Assembly: GCF_021044425.1 (NCBI RefSeq)
Contig: NZ_JAJNEC010000003.1
Location: forward strand, 248,001 to 312,000
Length of the DNA stretch: 64,000 bases
Source: Niabella pedocola
GTDB taxonomy: Bacteria; Bacteroidota; Bacteroidia; Chitinophagales; Chitinophagaceae
Direction: 5' to 3'
Part shown: positions 1 to 8,487 of the stretch, piece by piece
How positions within the stretch are numbered: position 1 is the first letter of the stretch
Layout: every line of letters begins with the position of its first letter
Notes under the pieces: model-generated
What the model was told of the DNA's origin: nothing
Seen by the model: the letters and a program-made list of their open reading frames with translations, nothing else
The model's database searches: none
Position numbers and translations under genes: made by a program

Positions 1-1
1 G

Positions 2-376
2 CAGAAAATACAGGTGGTAAAGGATTACTCACCGGATCTTTGTGATGTGCTGGTAGATAAGGATCGGATGAAACTGGCCTTGCTGAATATCATTGTAAAT
101 GCAATTGAGGCGATGCCTGAAGAGGGCGGAGTGCTGGAACTGGCTACCCGGAAAACAGCAGGTAAGTGTGTGGTAGAAGTTCGGGACAATGGAAGCGGAA
201 TGGATGAGAATACCCTGCAGCATCTTTTTGAGCCCTATTTTACATTGAAAAGCAAAGGCAACGGATTGGGGCTTACGAATACGCAAAACATTATATTAAA
301 TCATAAAGGCAATATCCGGGTACAAAGCGAAAAAGGAAAGGGTACTGTGTTTATCGTGTCTCTTGATCTGGTATAA
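2..376 (+). CDS. Sensor histidine kinase, C-terminal ATPase part (5' truncated by window)
   Basis: The reading frame is open from the window edge, so only the last ~124 residues are present. They form a HATPase_c domain: N-box NIIVNAIEAMP, G1 box DNGSGM and G2 box GNGLGL, then the usual terminal beta strand. The protein would autophosphorylate a His in the missing part using ATP and pass phosphate to a response regulator. Its stop lies 26 bp inside the 3' end of the convergent single-domain response regulator, and an NtrC-type regulator follows downstream on the same strand, so either may be its partner (inference). The sensor type cannot be judged from this fragment. Confidence 0.9.
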   Translation, partial: QKIQVVKDYSPDLCDVLVDKDRMKLALLNIIVNAIEAMPEEGGVLELATRKTAGKCVVEVRDNGSGMDENTLQHLFEPYFTLKSKGNGLGLTNTQNIILNHKGNIRVQSEKGKGTVFIVSLDLV

Positions 377-809
377 AACCGGATAAACCGGTGTTATGTC
401 CGGAAGTTATTTGATCGATGATGGAAAGAATGGTTTCTTTGGTAAAGGGTTTCCCGATGAAATGGTCCGCACCGTTGTTAAGGGCCATTTTTTGGTCGTA
501 GCTGGTGTCATAGGCGGTCATCATCACGATATTCACATCCGCAATGGTTTTGAATTGCTGGATATACTGAACGCCAAGACCATCGGGTAGCCGGTTGTCC
601 AGAAAGATCAAACAGATACCCGGGTTCTGTTTCAGCACCTCCAACCCGTCGTGGATAGATCCGGCATATACGGCGTCAATATTTCGTTGTTTCAGTATAT
701 TACGGAGAAGATAGTATATATCATCTTCGTCATCAATGATCAGCGTTTTTAGTGACGGCTTTTTTTGCGGCGGGTGTACGGAATGATATGGGAAAACGTT
801 ACTTTCCAC
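351..809 (-). CDS. Single-domain response regulator (REC only)
   Basis: A 152-residue protein that is a stand-alone receiver domain. The acidic pocket is IDDEDD (residues 25-30), the phospho-acceptor Asp is about D71 in IFLDNRLP, the switch Thr about T98 in MMTAY, and the conserved Lys K120 in GKPF. There is no output domain, only a ~20-residue N-terminal extension and a ~20-residue tail. It starts at GTG; I see no better ATG. It converges on the histidine kinase gene with a 26-bp overlap. Such proteins act as phosphorelay intermediates or by binding partner proteins; the role here is not deducible. Confidence 0.88.
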   Translation of the reverse strand: MESNVFPYHSVHPPQKKPSLKTLIIDDEDDIYYLLRNILKQRNIDAVYAGSIHDGLEVLKQNPGICLIFLDNRLPDGLGVQYIQQFKTIADVNIVMMTAYDTSYDQKMALNNGADHFIGKPFTKETILSIIDQITSGHNTGLSGFIPDQETR

Positions 810-927
810 TTTTTTCTATTACCGGCAATTATTCTGCCAAATGCGGTTTGCAGGCTGTGAATTTTAAAAATGTAAAAGTCGGCACGATTTGCGCTATAAA
901 TTGAATGTGTAAAAAAAACCTCAGAAT

Positions 928-2310
928 ATGCCCATTAAGCTTCTTATTATTGATGACGATGTTGATTTGTGCCAGCTGCTGGCACGTTACCTTTTAAAAA
1001 ACGGTTATGAAGTAGAAACTGCTTACTCCGGCAATAAGGGAATTGCTAAATATAAGGCGGATCATTTTGATGCTGTGATTACCGACTACCGGCTGGGAGA
1101 TATGGATGGGGTACAGTTGGTACGGGAGTTAAAGGAGCTTAATAGCAAGGTGGCTGTGTTAGTGATTACGGGCTACTCCGATATCCGCCAGGCTATTGAA
1201 GTGACCCGGCTGGGAGTGTTTGATTATATTCCCAAACCCCTTGTTCCGGAAGAAGTGCTGGAGCTGTTAAAAAAAATGACCACGCGGCAGCAATCCGGGG
1301 AAGAAGGACCGTCTATAAAAAGCAACAGCAGTGCCTTTACGGAAGATTATTATATCGGCAAATCGAAGCCCACGGCAGTCCTGTACCAGCAGGTGAACGT
1401 AGTGGCGCCTACCGATTACAGTGTGATTTTATATGGGGAGAGCGGTACCGGTAAGGAAGTCATTGCCCGTACCATTCATCAAAACAGTAAGCGGGCCGGG
1501 AAGCCCTTTGTGGCGCTCGATTGCGGCACACTCTCACGCGAACTGGCCGGAAGTGAACTTTTTGGCCACGTAAAAGGCGCTTTTACGGGTGCCTTGCAGG
1601 ATAAGGAAGGTCATTTTGAAATGGCCAACGGCGGTACGCTTTTTCTCGATGAAATCGCCAATCTTTCTACCGACATCCAGGCGATCCTGCTCCGGATCAT
1701 ACAGGAACGGAAATTTAAACGGGTGGGCGGCAATAAGGAGATCGCAGCCGATGTGCGGATCATTGTAGCCTCCAACGAGGAACTGAAAATGGCCTGCCAG
1801 AAAGGACGCTTCCGGGAAGACCTTTATCACCGCTTAAATGAGTTTGCGATTCATTTACCGGCATTACGGGACCGGAAAGAAGATATCCGGCACCTGGCGG
1901 AATTTTTCCTGAAAAAATCCTGCGAGGAAAGTGAGAAGCAGGTGGAGTTTTTTTCGGAACCGGTGCTGGCCGCTTTTCAGCGCTACGACTGGCCGGGTAA
2001 TCTTCGCGAACTGCGCAATGCCGTGCGCCGGGCTGTGTTGCTTACCACTTCCGGCAATGCGATTGAAGAGGATGTTTTATTACCGGAAATAATTTCTTAC
2101 AGCCATATGGAACTGGATGCCGGGCCGCCCGATCCGCTGCCGGTTCAGGAACAGGATCTGTTAAAAGAAGTGGCGGGCCGGGCAGAATACCAGGTGATCA
2201 TGTCGGTTTTGCAAAAAGTAAATTTCAATAAGAAAAAGGCCGCTGAACTGCTGAAAATAGATCGGAAAACGCTGTATAATAAATTGAAGTTATTCCAGGG
2301 TATGGAATAA
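928..2310 (+). CDS. Sigma54-dependent response regulator, NtrC family
   Basis: A 460-residue three-domain activator. The receiver domain (1-120) has IDDD, phospho-acceptor D53 and KP. The central AAA+ sigma54-interaction domain (~140-370) carries Walker A GESGTGKE (170-177), the sigma54-contacting loop GAFTGA (217-222), Walker B TLFLDE (237-242) and the R-finger region. The C-terminus is a Fis-type helix-turn-helix (NKKKAAELLKIDRKTLYNKL). Phosphorylation would trigger oligomerisation and ATP-driven opening of sigma54 promoters. It follows a divergent REC-only gene and the kinase remnant, which suggests one signalling locus. Targets are unknown. Confidence 0.95.
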   Translation: MPIKLLIIDDDVDLCQLLARYLLKNGYEVETAYSGNKGIAKYKADHFDAVITDYRLGDMDGVQLVRELKELNSKVAVLVITGYSDIRQAIEVTRLGVFDYIPKPLVPEEVLELLKKMTTRQQSGEEGPSIKSNSSAFTEDYYIGKSKPTAVLYQQVNVVAPTDYSVILYGESGTGKEVIARTIHQNSKRAGKPFVALDCGTLSRELAGSELFGHVKGAFTGALQDKEGHFEMANGGTLFLDEIANLSTDIQAILLRIIQERKFKRVGGNKEIAADVRIIVASNEELKMACQKGRFREDLYHRLNEFAIHLPALRDRKEDIRHLAEFFLKKSCEESEKQVEFFSEPVLAAFQRYDWPGNLRELRNAVRRAVLLTTSGNAIEEDVLLPEIISYSHMELDAGPPDPLPVQEQDLLKEVAGRAEYQVIMSVLQKVNFNKKKAAELLKIDRKTLYNKLKLFQGME

Positions 2311-2324
2311 AAAAGATCCACTCC

Positions 2325-2364
2325 CGTTACCCACAGCCCCCTGGGGGTAATTCTTTGGGTAACG
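2325..2364. other. Nested inverted repeat after the NtrC-type gene
   Basis: CGTTACCCA (2325-2333) pairs with TGGGTAACG (2356-2364), and a second hairpin CCCCC-T-GGGGG (2337-2347) sits inside the loop. It begins 14 bp after the NtrC-type stop codon. There is no T-run, so it is not a classical intrinsic terminator; it may stabilise the 3' end or end transcription by another route. Confidence 0.6.
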
Positions 2365-3181
2365 AAGATAATCAGCATGCCGGGGTCAATATTCCCGCAG
2401 CGGCGTCCATGCTTTCCCGACGTGCTATGGTGTTACCCTGGATCTGCTGGCCAGATGGGCAGTGAAGATCCGGATTGATGCCGGTATTCTGCAGCTGCAA
2501 TAATACGGAAGTGCAGGAAAGCCTGTGAAACACGTAACATACCAGCCCATCTTTCTAAGGTAGCGCGGAAGCGCATCATGCCGGGCTTCAAACGACAGAT
2601 ACCGGTAAAAGCTGTTTCAAAACAAGCTACCTGTAACACGTCCGGAGGTGCCGGGGCGCCAGTACTTTATATGTTCCAGTTTTTTGAGAAACAGTTCATC
2701 GATCATTTCCGCATTCCCGGTATGACCCGCTGCATCAACGAGTGACTGAAAAAATATCCCCATTGATATGATTGAAACGATCGCCCCGTACGCGGGGGCG
2801 GTTATCAGCGGTTTGTTGCCGAAACCATCCAATACCGGTGATGAATCCTTTAATAAGGACCGCAGGTGATCATCCGCGAACAAACAACGGATAAGGGGAC
2901 GAACCGGGGTTTACCGCAATGCACACATCGCCGTTACCGGCCGGCTGGTGGTTGGCGGGAGCTCATGCAGAAAGGGGGGCAAAAAGCCCGCCACGCGGTT
3001 TAACAATCCCTAAAATGCCGGTGACGATCACGGGTGGGGATTGTGTGGATTTTTTTGCCCGGATGCGTAAAAAAATACCCATGGATGCACATCCGGTACG
3101 GATAATAATAACGGGCCGGACGGTAAGATTTCAGGCTTGTTTATTGGAGCCTGTACAGATAACCTCATTAAAAAAAGCATT
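2365..3181. other. Stretch without a convincing gene
   Basis: Two minus-strand open frames (2433-2639, 2617-2883) overlap and look like neither a known family nor its clear remnant, and a plus-strand frame at 2919-3185 has unconvincing composition. The stretch may be decayed sequence plus the promoter of the hydrolase gene. I could not assign anything. Confidence 0.4.
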
Positions 3182-4078
3182 ATGAAAACCATTTCTTACA
3201 GAGACCCGGTACAGCAGGAAACGATCGATATTGCCTATTGCGATTATGGTACCGGCCAGCCGCTGGTATTGATTCATGGCTGGCCGCTGAGCATGGAAAT
3301 GTGGGAGTACCAATGGTCTGACCTGGTTGATAACGGTAACCGGGTGATCTCATACGACCGGCGGGGCTTTGGAAACAGCAGCAAGCCCTGGGTCGGATAT
3401 GATTACGATACCCTGGCAGCTGATCTGGATGCATTGATCGTAGCGCTGGATCTGCAGGAAGTAATACTGGTGGGCTTTTCCATGGGCGGTGGCGAAGTAG
3501 CAAGATACCTGAAGAACCACGGAAGCCACCGCATCAGCCGCGTGGTATTGATCAGCCCGGTGTTACCCTTCCTGATGCAAACCACCGGAAACCCTGCTGG
3601 GGTAGATGCTGCCGTTTTTTCAACAATGATCTCCGGTATCAAAACAGACCGCATCGGGTTCCTGGATGCATTTCTTAAAGACTTTTTTGGCACTTCGCTG
3701 CTCAACAAGCCGGCAGATAAACCGTTGCAGGAATATTACCGGGCACTGGCTTCCCGCGCGGCCATGCACGCTACGCTTCACTGCATTACAAGTTTTTCGG
3801 CCACGGACTTCAGACCAGACCTGGAGGCAATGGATCTCCCGGTGTTACTAATCCACGGAGATGAAGATGCGATTGTTCCCCGGGAAGCGAGTTCAGACCG
3901 GCTTGCTGAGTTATTACCACAGGTACAATACGCAGTGTATGCCGGTGCTCCTCACGGATTGTTTTATACACACCGGGGGCGGCTGAATAAAGATCTGATC
4001 AACTTTATCAACGGCGTGCCTTACAAGCAGGATACAGAAGAGTCGTTACCACCCGTCATTCCACCCATTCTCTTTTAA
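3182..4078 (+). CDS. Alpha/beta hydrolase (haloperoxidase/arylesterase-like)
   Basis: 298 residues with the full alpha/beta-hydrolase signature: oxyanion segment HGWP (32-35), nucleophile elbow GFSMGGG with Ser100, acid Asp229 in HGDEDAIVP, and His258 in APHG. Family members of the non-heme chloroperoxidase/arylesterase branch hydrolyse esters or make peracids; the substrate here is unknown. I chose the ATG at 3182 over an upstream in-frame ATG (3137), because the homologous part begins with MKTISYRD and the extra 15 residues look non-coding. A 59-residue basic protein follows after 10 bp, probably in the same transcript. No signal peptide, so cytoplasmic. Confidence 0.92.
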   Translation: MKTISYRDPVQQETIDIAYCDYGTGQPLVLIHGWPLSMEMWEYQWSDLVDNGNRVISYDRRGFGNSSKPWVGYDYDTLAADLDALIVALDLQEVILVGFSMGGGEVARYLKNHGSHRISRVVLISPVLPFLMQTTGNPAGVDAAVFSTMISGIKTDRIGFLDAFLKDFFGTSLLNKPADKPLQEYYRALASRAAMHATLHCITSFSATDFRPDLEAMDLPVLLIHGDEDAIVPREASSDRLAELLPQVQYAVYAGAPHGLFYTHRGRLNKDLINFINGVPYKQDTEESLPPVIPPILF

Positions 4079-4088
4079 AATATATATT

Positions 4089-4268
4089 ATGAAAGCAAAC
4101 AAGAAAACCCAATCGATGCAGGAACGAACACCAACCCGCATGGGGGCCCGCCGTCAGAACAAGGATACATTGGATAGCCGTGAAGGAGAAGAACAATTAT
4201 TTAAAGGCGATGATATAACCCATAACCGCCGGGAAAAACAGCACGCCCGTAAAAACCTGAAGAAATGA
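4089..4268 (+). CDS. Small basic hypothetical protein (59 aa)
   Basis: A 60-codon frame starting 10 bp after the alpha/beta hydrolase stop. The product is highly charged and hydrophilic, rich in Lys, Arg, Glu and Gln, with segments MGARRQNKDTLDSREGEEQ and HNRREKQHARKNLKK. It has no hydrophobic stretch and is probably disordered. Composition and position suggest a small stress-related or nucleic-acid-associated protein (inference); I do not recognise a named family. No strong ribosome-binding site is visible, which is common in Bacteroidota. Confidence 0.6.
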   Translation: MKANKKTQSMQERTPTRMGARRQNKDTLDSREGEEQLFKGDDITHNRREKQHARKNLKK

Positions 4269-4411
4269 TCCGGCCACCACTGAAACTTTTGGTAAACGGA
4301 GCGAACCGGTATCCTTGTAGCGATATGGTGCGTTACCGGTCATCCGGCGCTCCGTTATTCATTACTTAAAACCAGCTTTGTAACCGGAATCATCCTACTG
4401 AATGATCTGCT

Positions 4412-4981
4412 TTATTTCCAGTATTTTGCTTTTATGCTTTTTGCAGTGTCCAGGTGTTTCTGAAGTTCCGGGAGCTGTTGATCGGCAAAGGCCTTTATAT
4501 CCGGGTCAAGCGCATGTTTGACCGCATCTTCAAACTTGGAAACAGCGCTCTTATGTTCATCGATGACCTCATTGATATAGGCCCTGTCGAAACTGCTTCC
4601 TACAAGCTCCGACAGCCGGCCCATGGGGCGTGCATCACCGGCAGCGGGAGGAATGCTGATGTTTTTTCGCGCAGCCAGATCCTTGATGGTTGCACCTGAT
4701 TTTTTATGTTCCTGTGCCAGCATGCCCGCAAAACGCTTTACCGTGGGAATGGTAGCTTTTTGTTCTGCGAGCGCCGCCAGGTCGCCTTCTTTTAGTGTAT
4801 TATCAGCGGCTCTTACAAGAAAGGCGGCGCTGGAACTGTCGGCCGTAACGGCCAGGCCGCTTGCGGCGCTATCCTGCTTTGCCTCGTTGGTTGAGTCGGC
4901 CTCGGCAACCGGCGTTTTCGTTTGCTGACCACAGGATAAGAATAAGATCACCATGATCAATGCGGTATTTATCGTTTTCAT
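4412..4981 (-). CDS. DUF4142 family lipoprotein
   Basis: 189 residues. A lipoprotein signal ends at Cys17 (LFLSC), followed by an Ala/Ser/Asp-rich linker to about residue 50. The rest is the all-helical, ferritin-like DUF4142 domain, with the family features FAGMLAQEHKK, RAYINEVIDEHKSAV and a C-terminal LPELQKHLDTAK helix. The family is envelope-located and common in stress-associated gene groups; no biochemical activity is established. A second member lies at 8488-9084. The DUF2383 gene lies upstream on the same strand, so the two may be co-transcribed. Confidence 0.9.
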   Translation of the reverse strand: MKTINTALIMVILFLSCGQQTKTPVAEADSTNEAKQDSAASGLAVTADSSSAAFLVRAADNTLKEGDLAALAEQKATIPTVKRFAGMLAQEHKKSGATIKDLAARKNISIPPAAGDARPMGRLSELVGSSFDRAYINEVIDEHKSAVSKFEDAVKHALDPDIKAFADQQLPELQKHLDTAKSIKAKYWK

Positions 4982-5137
4982 TTTTTATTGTTTTTAATGA
5001 TCCATAAGAAGGTCCGCGCCTGCCGGCAAGCCGACCTTCATGTTAGAAGAAAAAGCCGTTGCCGTGAGTATTATAATAGGTAATTGCTTACAGCAGTTAC
5101 CGGTTATTTACGGACGGCGTGCTCGTATGCATCCTTC

Positions 5138-5599
5138 TTATGCATGCTGCATATTCCTCAGCACTTTTACCTGGTTATGCGCTTCGAGTAAGGAAGCCTT
5201 TTGTGATGAAAGCAGCGCAAAGATCTCCGGCGGTAACCCGGGTTCATTGAGTGCGTCATTGTAGGCCTGCTGTACCGCATCTTCGATCTGCTCACAGTCT
5301 TCCAGCGCCGTCTTCCGGTCGGCTGTAACCGTAAAAATGGCTTTTACATCCAGCCAAAGCCGGTAAAGCTTGCCGGCACCTGTGGTACCGGATGCCGGTT
5401 CTCCGCCCAGGAAACTAACCATTTTCGACAGGTCGGCATTCAGATCATTGCTATTGATGATCATTTTACTGAAAAGGAGCTTAAGGTCGTTATCGTATCC
5501 TTCCCTTAATTCGTTGCTTACTTTTTCGTATCCTGCAATACGGTCATTGTTAATGCGGATGAGATCGTTTAACAACATGCTGTGATCCTGGTAATTCAT
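5138..5599 (-). CDS. DUF2383 / PA2169-family four-helix-bundle protein
   Basis: 153 residues, wholly helical and without a signal peptide. The N-terminus (LLNDLIRINNDRIAGYEKV), the middle LKLLFSKMIINSNDLNADL and the tail LSSQKASLLEAHNQVKVLRN match the layout of the ferritin-like DUF2383 family, whose members are often encoded among general-stress genes. Glu and His residues that might bind metal are present, but metal binding is not shown. It is followed on the same strand by the DUF4142 lipoprotein gene after about 160 bp. Confidence 0.85.
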   Translation of the reverse strand: MNYQDHSMLLNDLIRINNDRIAGYEKVSNELREGYDNDLKLLFSKMIINSNDLNADLSKMVSFLGGEPASGTTGAGKLYRLWLDVKAIFTVTADRKTALEDCEQIEDAVQQAYNDALNEPGLPPEIFALLSSQKASLLEAHNQVKVLRNMQHA

Positions 5600-5838
5600 A
5601 ACATCTGTTTTTATCGGTTTGCTAATGGTGTTTACCTTAACCGGGAATCATTTCCCGCTTATGCTTTTACGTGTGTAGCCGTTTTATACGAGTTCAACTA
5701 TTGCGCCAAATACGGCTGCCTGTACAGCGGATACAGGGGTGTTGCTGGTATAGTCTTTGTGATTTTGTAACAGGTCAAACCTGGAGGTCTCAGCGGTGCG
5801 TATTGCCACACCGCTGACCGTGTTGCAAAATAAAGCAG

Positions 5839-6315
5839 ATGACAGAAGTACAACAACATATCGAGGTATTGAAACGACAACCATTGGTGTTTGATCTGTT
5901 TGTTAACCGGTTTCTCAGCTGGTGGCCCAAAGCGTATACATGGTCCGGTGATGCATTGGTAAACATTCAGATAGATGCAAGGGTTGACGGATGGTGTACG
6001 GAAACAGGCCCGCTTGGCTTTCGTTGTGATTGGGGACGCGTGTTGCAGGTGGTAACCGGGGAACGGCTGGTTTTTCTTTGGCAGATCAGTCCTTACCGGT
6101 TGCCCGAGCCCAACCCCGATAAGGCCAGCGTGGTACAGGTGCAGTTTGAAGCAATTGAACAGGGCGCAACCCGTGTTACGCTATGGCATACAGGCTTTGA
6201 AAACCATGGGGAAGGGGCCGTCGCTTATGCCGGACAAATGAATTCGGATAAAGGCTGGAAATATATCCTGGAAGTATTTGCAGCATTTGCAAACAATTAT
6301 GCTGCACCGGTTTAA
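5839..6315 (+). CDS. SRPBCC (START/AHSA1-like) domain protein
   Basis: 158 residues with the AHSA1-type helix-grip fold pattern: FDLFVNRFLSWWP near the N-terminus, GRVLQVVTGERLVFLWQISP, VQVQFEAIEQGATRVTLWHTG, and a C-terminal helix starting GWKYILEVFAAFANN. Such proteins bind hydrophobic ligands or act as co-chaperone-like modules; the ligand is unknown. It is cytoplasmic and stands alone between divergently and convergently placed stress-type genes. Confidence 0.85.
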   Translation: MTEVQQHIEVLKRQPLVFDLFVNRFLSWWPKAYTWSGDALVNIQIDARVDGWCTETGPLGFRCDWGRVLQVVTGERLVFLWQISPYRLPEPNPDKASVVQVQFEAIEQGATRVTLWHTGFENHGEGAVAYAGQMNSDKGWKYILEVFAAFANNYAAPV

Positions 6316-6582
6316 CGATGCGGTTGCTTTTGCGCACGATCTATTTATTCCCCCGGATGTGGGTACATAGGAGCTTGCGGAAAGGTTCCCACTTTCCAGT
6401 TCGACAAAACTTTTATATAATCTCGTTTTCCTGATCATTTCCAATCTATAACGATGCGGTGGAAATGGGGAACAGGATCATCAATATAGCCAGGCCGTGA
6501 TATGGTGCCGCAACAACATGAATGGCTGCTTTTGATACCGGTATGCGTTTAGAGAACAATGTGTTAAAAAAACAGGGATCTT
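6316..6582. other. Intergenic, nothing recognised
   Basis: Short frames on both strands lack family features. A 23-codon frame beginning MLHRFNDA overlaps the SRPBCC stop but is probably chance. Confidence 0.4.
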
Positions 6583-6732
6583 ATGGGTTGTGGGTCAATG
6601 CTTCTTCCGGGAAAATTAAGGTTAGGATGCGATGAGCCATTGGTTTTAAGCAGATTTGGCAAGCCTTTTGTTTCTTTAGATACGCTACACTTTTCCGATA
6701 TTGAAAAAGCAATAATGTTTGCTGTTGCATGA
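6583..6732 (+). CDS. Possible small protein (49 aa)
   Basis: A 50-codon frame with a plausible protein-like sequence (MGCGSMLLPGKLRL... DTLHFSDIEKAIMFAVA). There is no family I can name and no clear ribosome-binding site. It lies just upstream of a 90-residue hypothetical gene on the same strand. It may be chance or a remnant. Confidence 0.25.
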   Translation: MGCGSMLLPGKLRLGCDEPLVLSRFGKPFVSLDTLHFSDIEKAIMFAVA

Positions 6733-6778
6733 AAAACACTTTTTGGCCCGATAACGCATTTAAATAATTGATAAAAAT

Positions 6779-7051
6779 ATGAGACCACCTGCAAAACCCA
6801 AAGATGACGGAATATTCAGCCCCGATTTTCGTCATAAATTTCCGGTAAGCTTTACCGGTGATGCCATCAATCAGCTGACCGCCTCCGAACCTGCGCCATT
6901 TGATATCCGCGAATGGATCTGGCATGTTGAAGTGATTAACGGTGTGCAATATTGCGTAGTGACCGACCGCTTGCCGCATCCGGAAACGATAATAGAACCC
7001 ATTCCGGTGCCGGATCCTGTGGAGCATACGAGAACGCCCTGGGGCGTTTAA
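6779..7051 (+). CDS. Hypothetical protein (90 aa)
   Basis: Codon use is like the neighbouring genes. The product is hydrophilic with a central EWIWHVEVINGVQYCVVTDR segment and a Pro-rich tail (PIPVPDPVEHTRTPWG). There is no signal peptide or membrane segment. Its stop overlaps by a few bases the stop of the convergent topoisomerase gene. I do not recognise the family. Confidence 0.55.
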   Translation: MRPPAKPKDDGIFSPDFRHKFPVSFTGDAINQLTASEPAPFDIREWIWHVEVINGVQYCVVTDRLPHPETIIEPIPVPDPVEHTRTPWGV

Positions 7052-8094
7052 TCTTTTCCCTTTTTCAATATTTTCAGCAACAAGGATTCTGTACGGGAAC
7101 TGCCCTGTGCACCTGTTCCGGATGCGTACCGCAACAGGCTCCCTGTTTCATAAGCGGTTAATACCTGCGGGTGCACGTAATGTTTTTTACAAACGGATCT
7201 TGTATTACCCAGTGTTGCCGCTACTTTATCCAGGGCCTGCACGATATTTTCATTTTTTTGCTTTTCCGTTTCAAAGGACCCTGTCTTTATCAGCGCTTCC
7301 ACACAGGTAACGGTTCCTACCCAGGTACGAAAATCCTTGCTGGAAAAATGGTCGCCGGATACATCCCGTATATATGCGTTAATGTCTTCACTTTGAATGG
7401 CCTGGTGCTGGCCGCAGTCGTCGATATACTGAAACAGTTCCTTGCCGGGTATTTCCCTGCATTTAGCAATGATGCGTGCCAGCCTTGCGCTACGAAGCGA
7501 TACGTTCTGCTCCACGCCTTTTTTGCCCCGGAAGCTGAACAGGAGCTGATTGCCCCGGATCTTCAGGTGCCGGTTCTGAAGGGTCGATAAACCAAAAGAG
7601 CCATAGAGTTTTTCATAAAAATGATTGCCCACCCGAAGGCCGGTTTTATCCATAATGCTGACCGCCGCCGCCAGCACTTTTTGCTTGGACCAGCCTTTTT
7701 CCCGTAAATGTTTCCGGATGGTTTTTCTTAGTTGCGGAAGTGTTTTTCCGAACAGCAGCAAACGGTGGAATTTTGTTTCATTTCGTAACGCGTTCCATGA
7801 TGGATGATACCGGTACTGCCTGCGTCCTTTTACATCAATTCCGGTGCACTGCAGATGTCCGTTAGGGTTTTCACAGATCCAAACTTCCCGCCAGGCGGGC
7901 GGAATTACCAGGCTTCTGATCCGGTGCAGGGTATCCGTGTCCCTTATCGTTTGCGCATTTTTTATATAGATAAATCCCTTTCCTTTTTTGATTCGTTGTA
8001 TACCGGATCCGTTCGCCGTAATATACGTTAAGGAGGCGGCTGCAGCGCTTTTTACCGGGTCTCCGGAAAGGATACCGGACAATTGGTTTGTCAT
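7048..8094 (-). CDS. DNA topoisomerase IB (poxvirus type)
   Basis: 348 residues. The enzyme relaxes supercoils by forming a 3'-phosphotyrosine link. Catalytic elements are in order: Arg154 in TGLRVGN, the Lys loop FRGKKG (~190), Arg256 in KDFRTW, and the nucleophile Tyr306 in CKKHYVHP. The N-terminal domain contains IPPAWREVWICENPNGHLQ, typical of bacterial members. I chose the ATG at 8094; an upstream in-frame TTG (8127) would add 11 residues. Bacterial topo IB genes are sporadic and frequent in stress-type gene groups. It is convergent with the 90-residue gene. Confidence 0.93.
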   Translation of the reverse strand: MTNQLSGILSGDPVKSAAAASLTYITANGSGIQRIKKGKGFIYIKNAQTIRDTDTLHRIRSLVIPPAWREVWICENPNGHLQCTGIDVKGRRQYRYHPSWNALRNETKFHRLLLFGKTLPQLRKTIRKHLREKGWSKQKVLAAAVSIMDKTGLRVGNHFYEKLYGSFGLSTLQNRHLKIRGNQLLFSFRGKKGVEQNVSLRSARLARIIAKCREIPGKELFQYIDDCGQHQAIQSEDINAYIRDVSGDHFSSKDFRTWVGTVTCVEALIKTGSFETEKQKNENIVQALDKVAATLGNTRSVCKKHYVHPQVLTAYETGSLLRYASGTGAQGSSRTESLLLKILKKGKD

Positions 8095-8425
8095 GGGCAG
8101 AGTGGTATGTATGGTTGCTATGCGCAAGTAATAATTGTTTAGCTGTACCGGATAACCGGTTTTCTGCTATTGTAATCCAAAACCGGGCCGGTGTATAAAA
8201 AAACAATGCCTATCCGTACAACAGCTGCTCCCGCGATTACAAATAAGGGGAACGGAAGACCACAGGGTGTGGAAATTTTTACCAGGGGTAACCCAGCCGC
8301 ATGGCCAGGCACAACGTTGCTCATAGCAAGGTAGCGGGGTGGGTGCATATTTGGCCCGCTGCTTGCGTTTTACATTCGTGAAGAAGCGGTTTCCGGTAAC
8401 TCGAGGTTTCAGCATCGGAAATTAA
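8095..8425. other. Intergenic between topoisomerase IB and DUF4142 genes
   Basis: No coding frame with family features on either strand. It should hold the topoisomerase promoter. The plus strand ends in an intrinsic terminator (8426-8454) although no gene precedes it, so a small RNA or leader is possible. Confidence 0.4.
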
Positions 8426-8454
8426 GGGGAGCGCTGATGTGCTCCCTATTTTTT
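8426..8454 (+). terminator. Intrinsic terminator with no gene upstream
   Basis: GGGAGC (8427-8432) pairs with GCTCCC (8441-8446) across an 8-base loop, followed by TATTTTTT. It lies 34 bp before the DUF4142 start codon. Confidence 0.6.
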
Positions 8455-8487
8455 AGAAAACAGCTCATCCACTTTAATCTATTTTAA

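Noticed and set aside
2433..2883. Two overlapping minus-strand open frames after the NtrC-type gene
   Set aside because: No family features, and unusual residue composition; could not be joined into a recognisable remnant.
2919..3185. 88-codon plus-strand frame before the hydrolase gene
   Set aside because: Pro/Arg/Gly-rich with no conserved pattern; overlaps the preferred start of the hydrolase.
6581..7027. 148-codon minus-strand frame
   Set aside because: It is the shadow of the better plus-strand hypothetical gene at 6779-7051.
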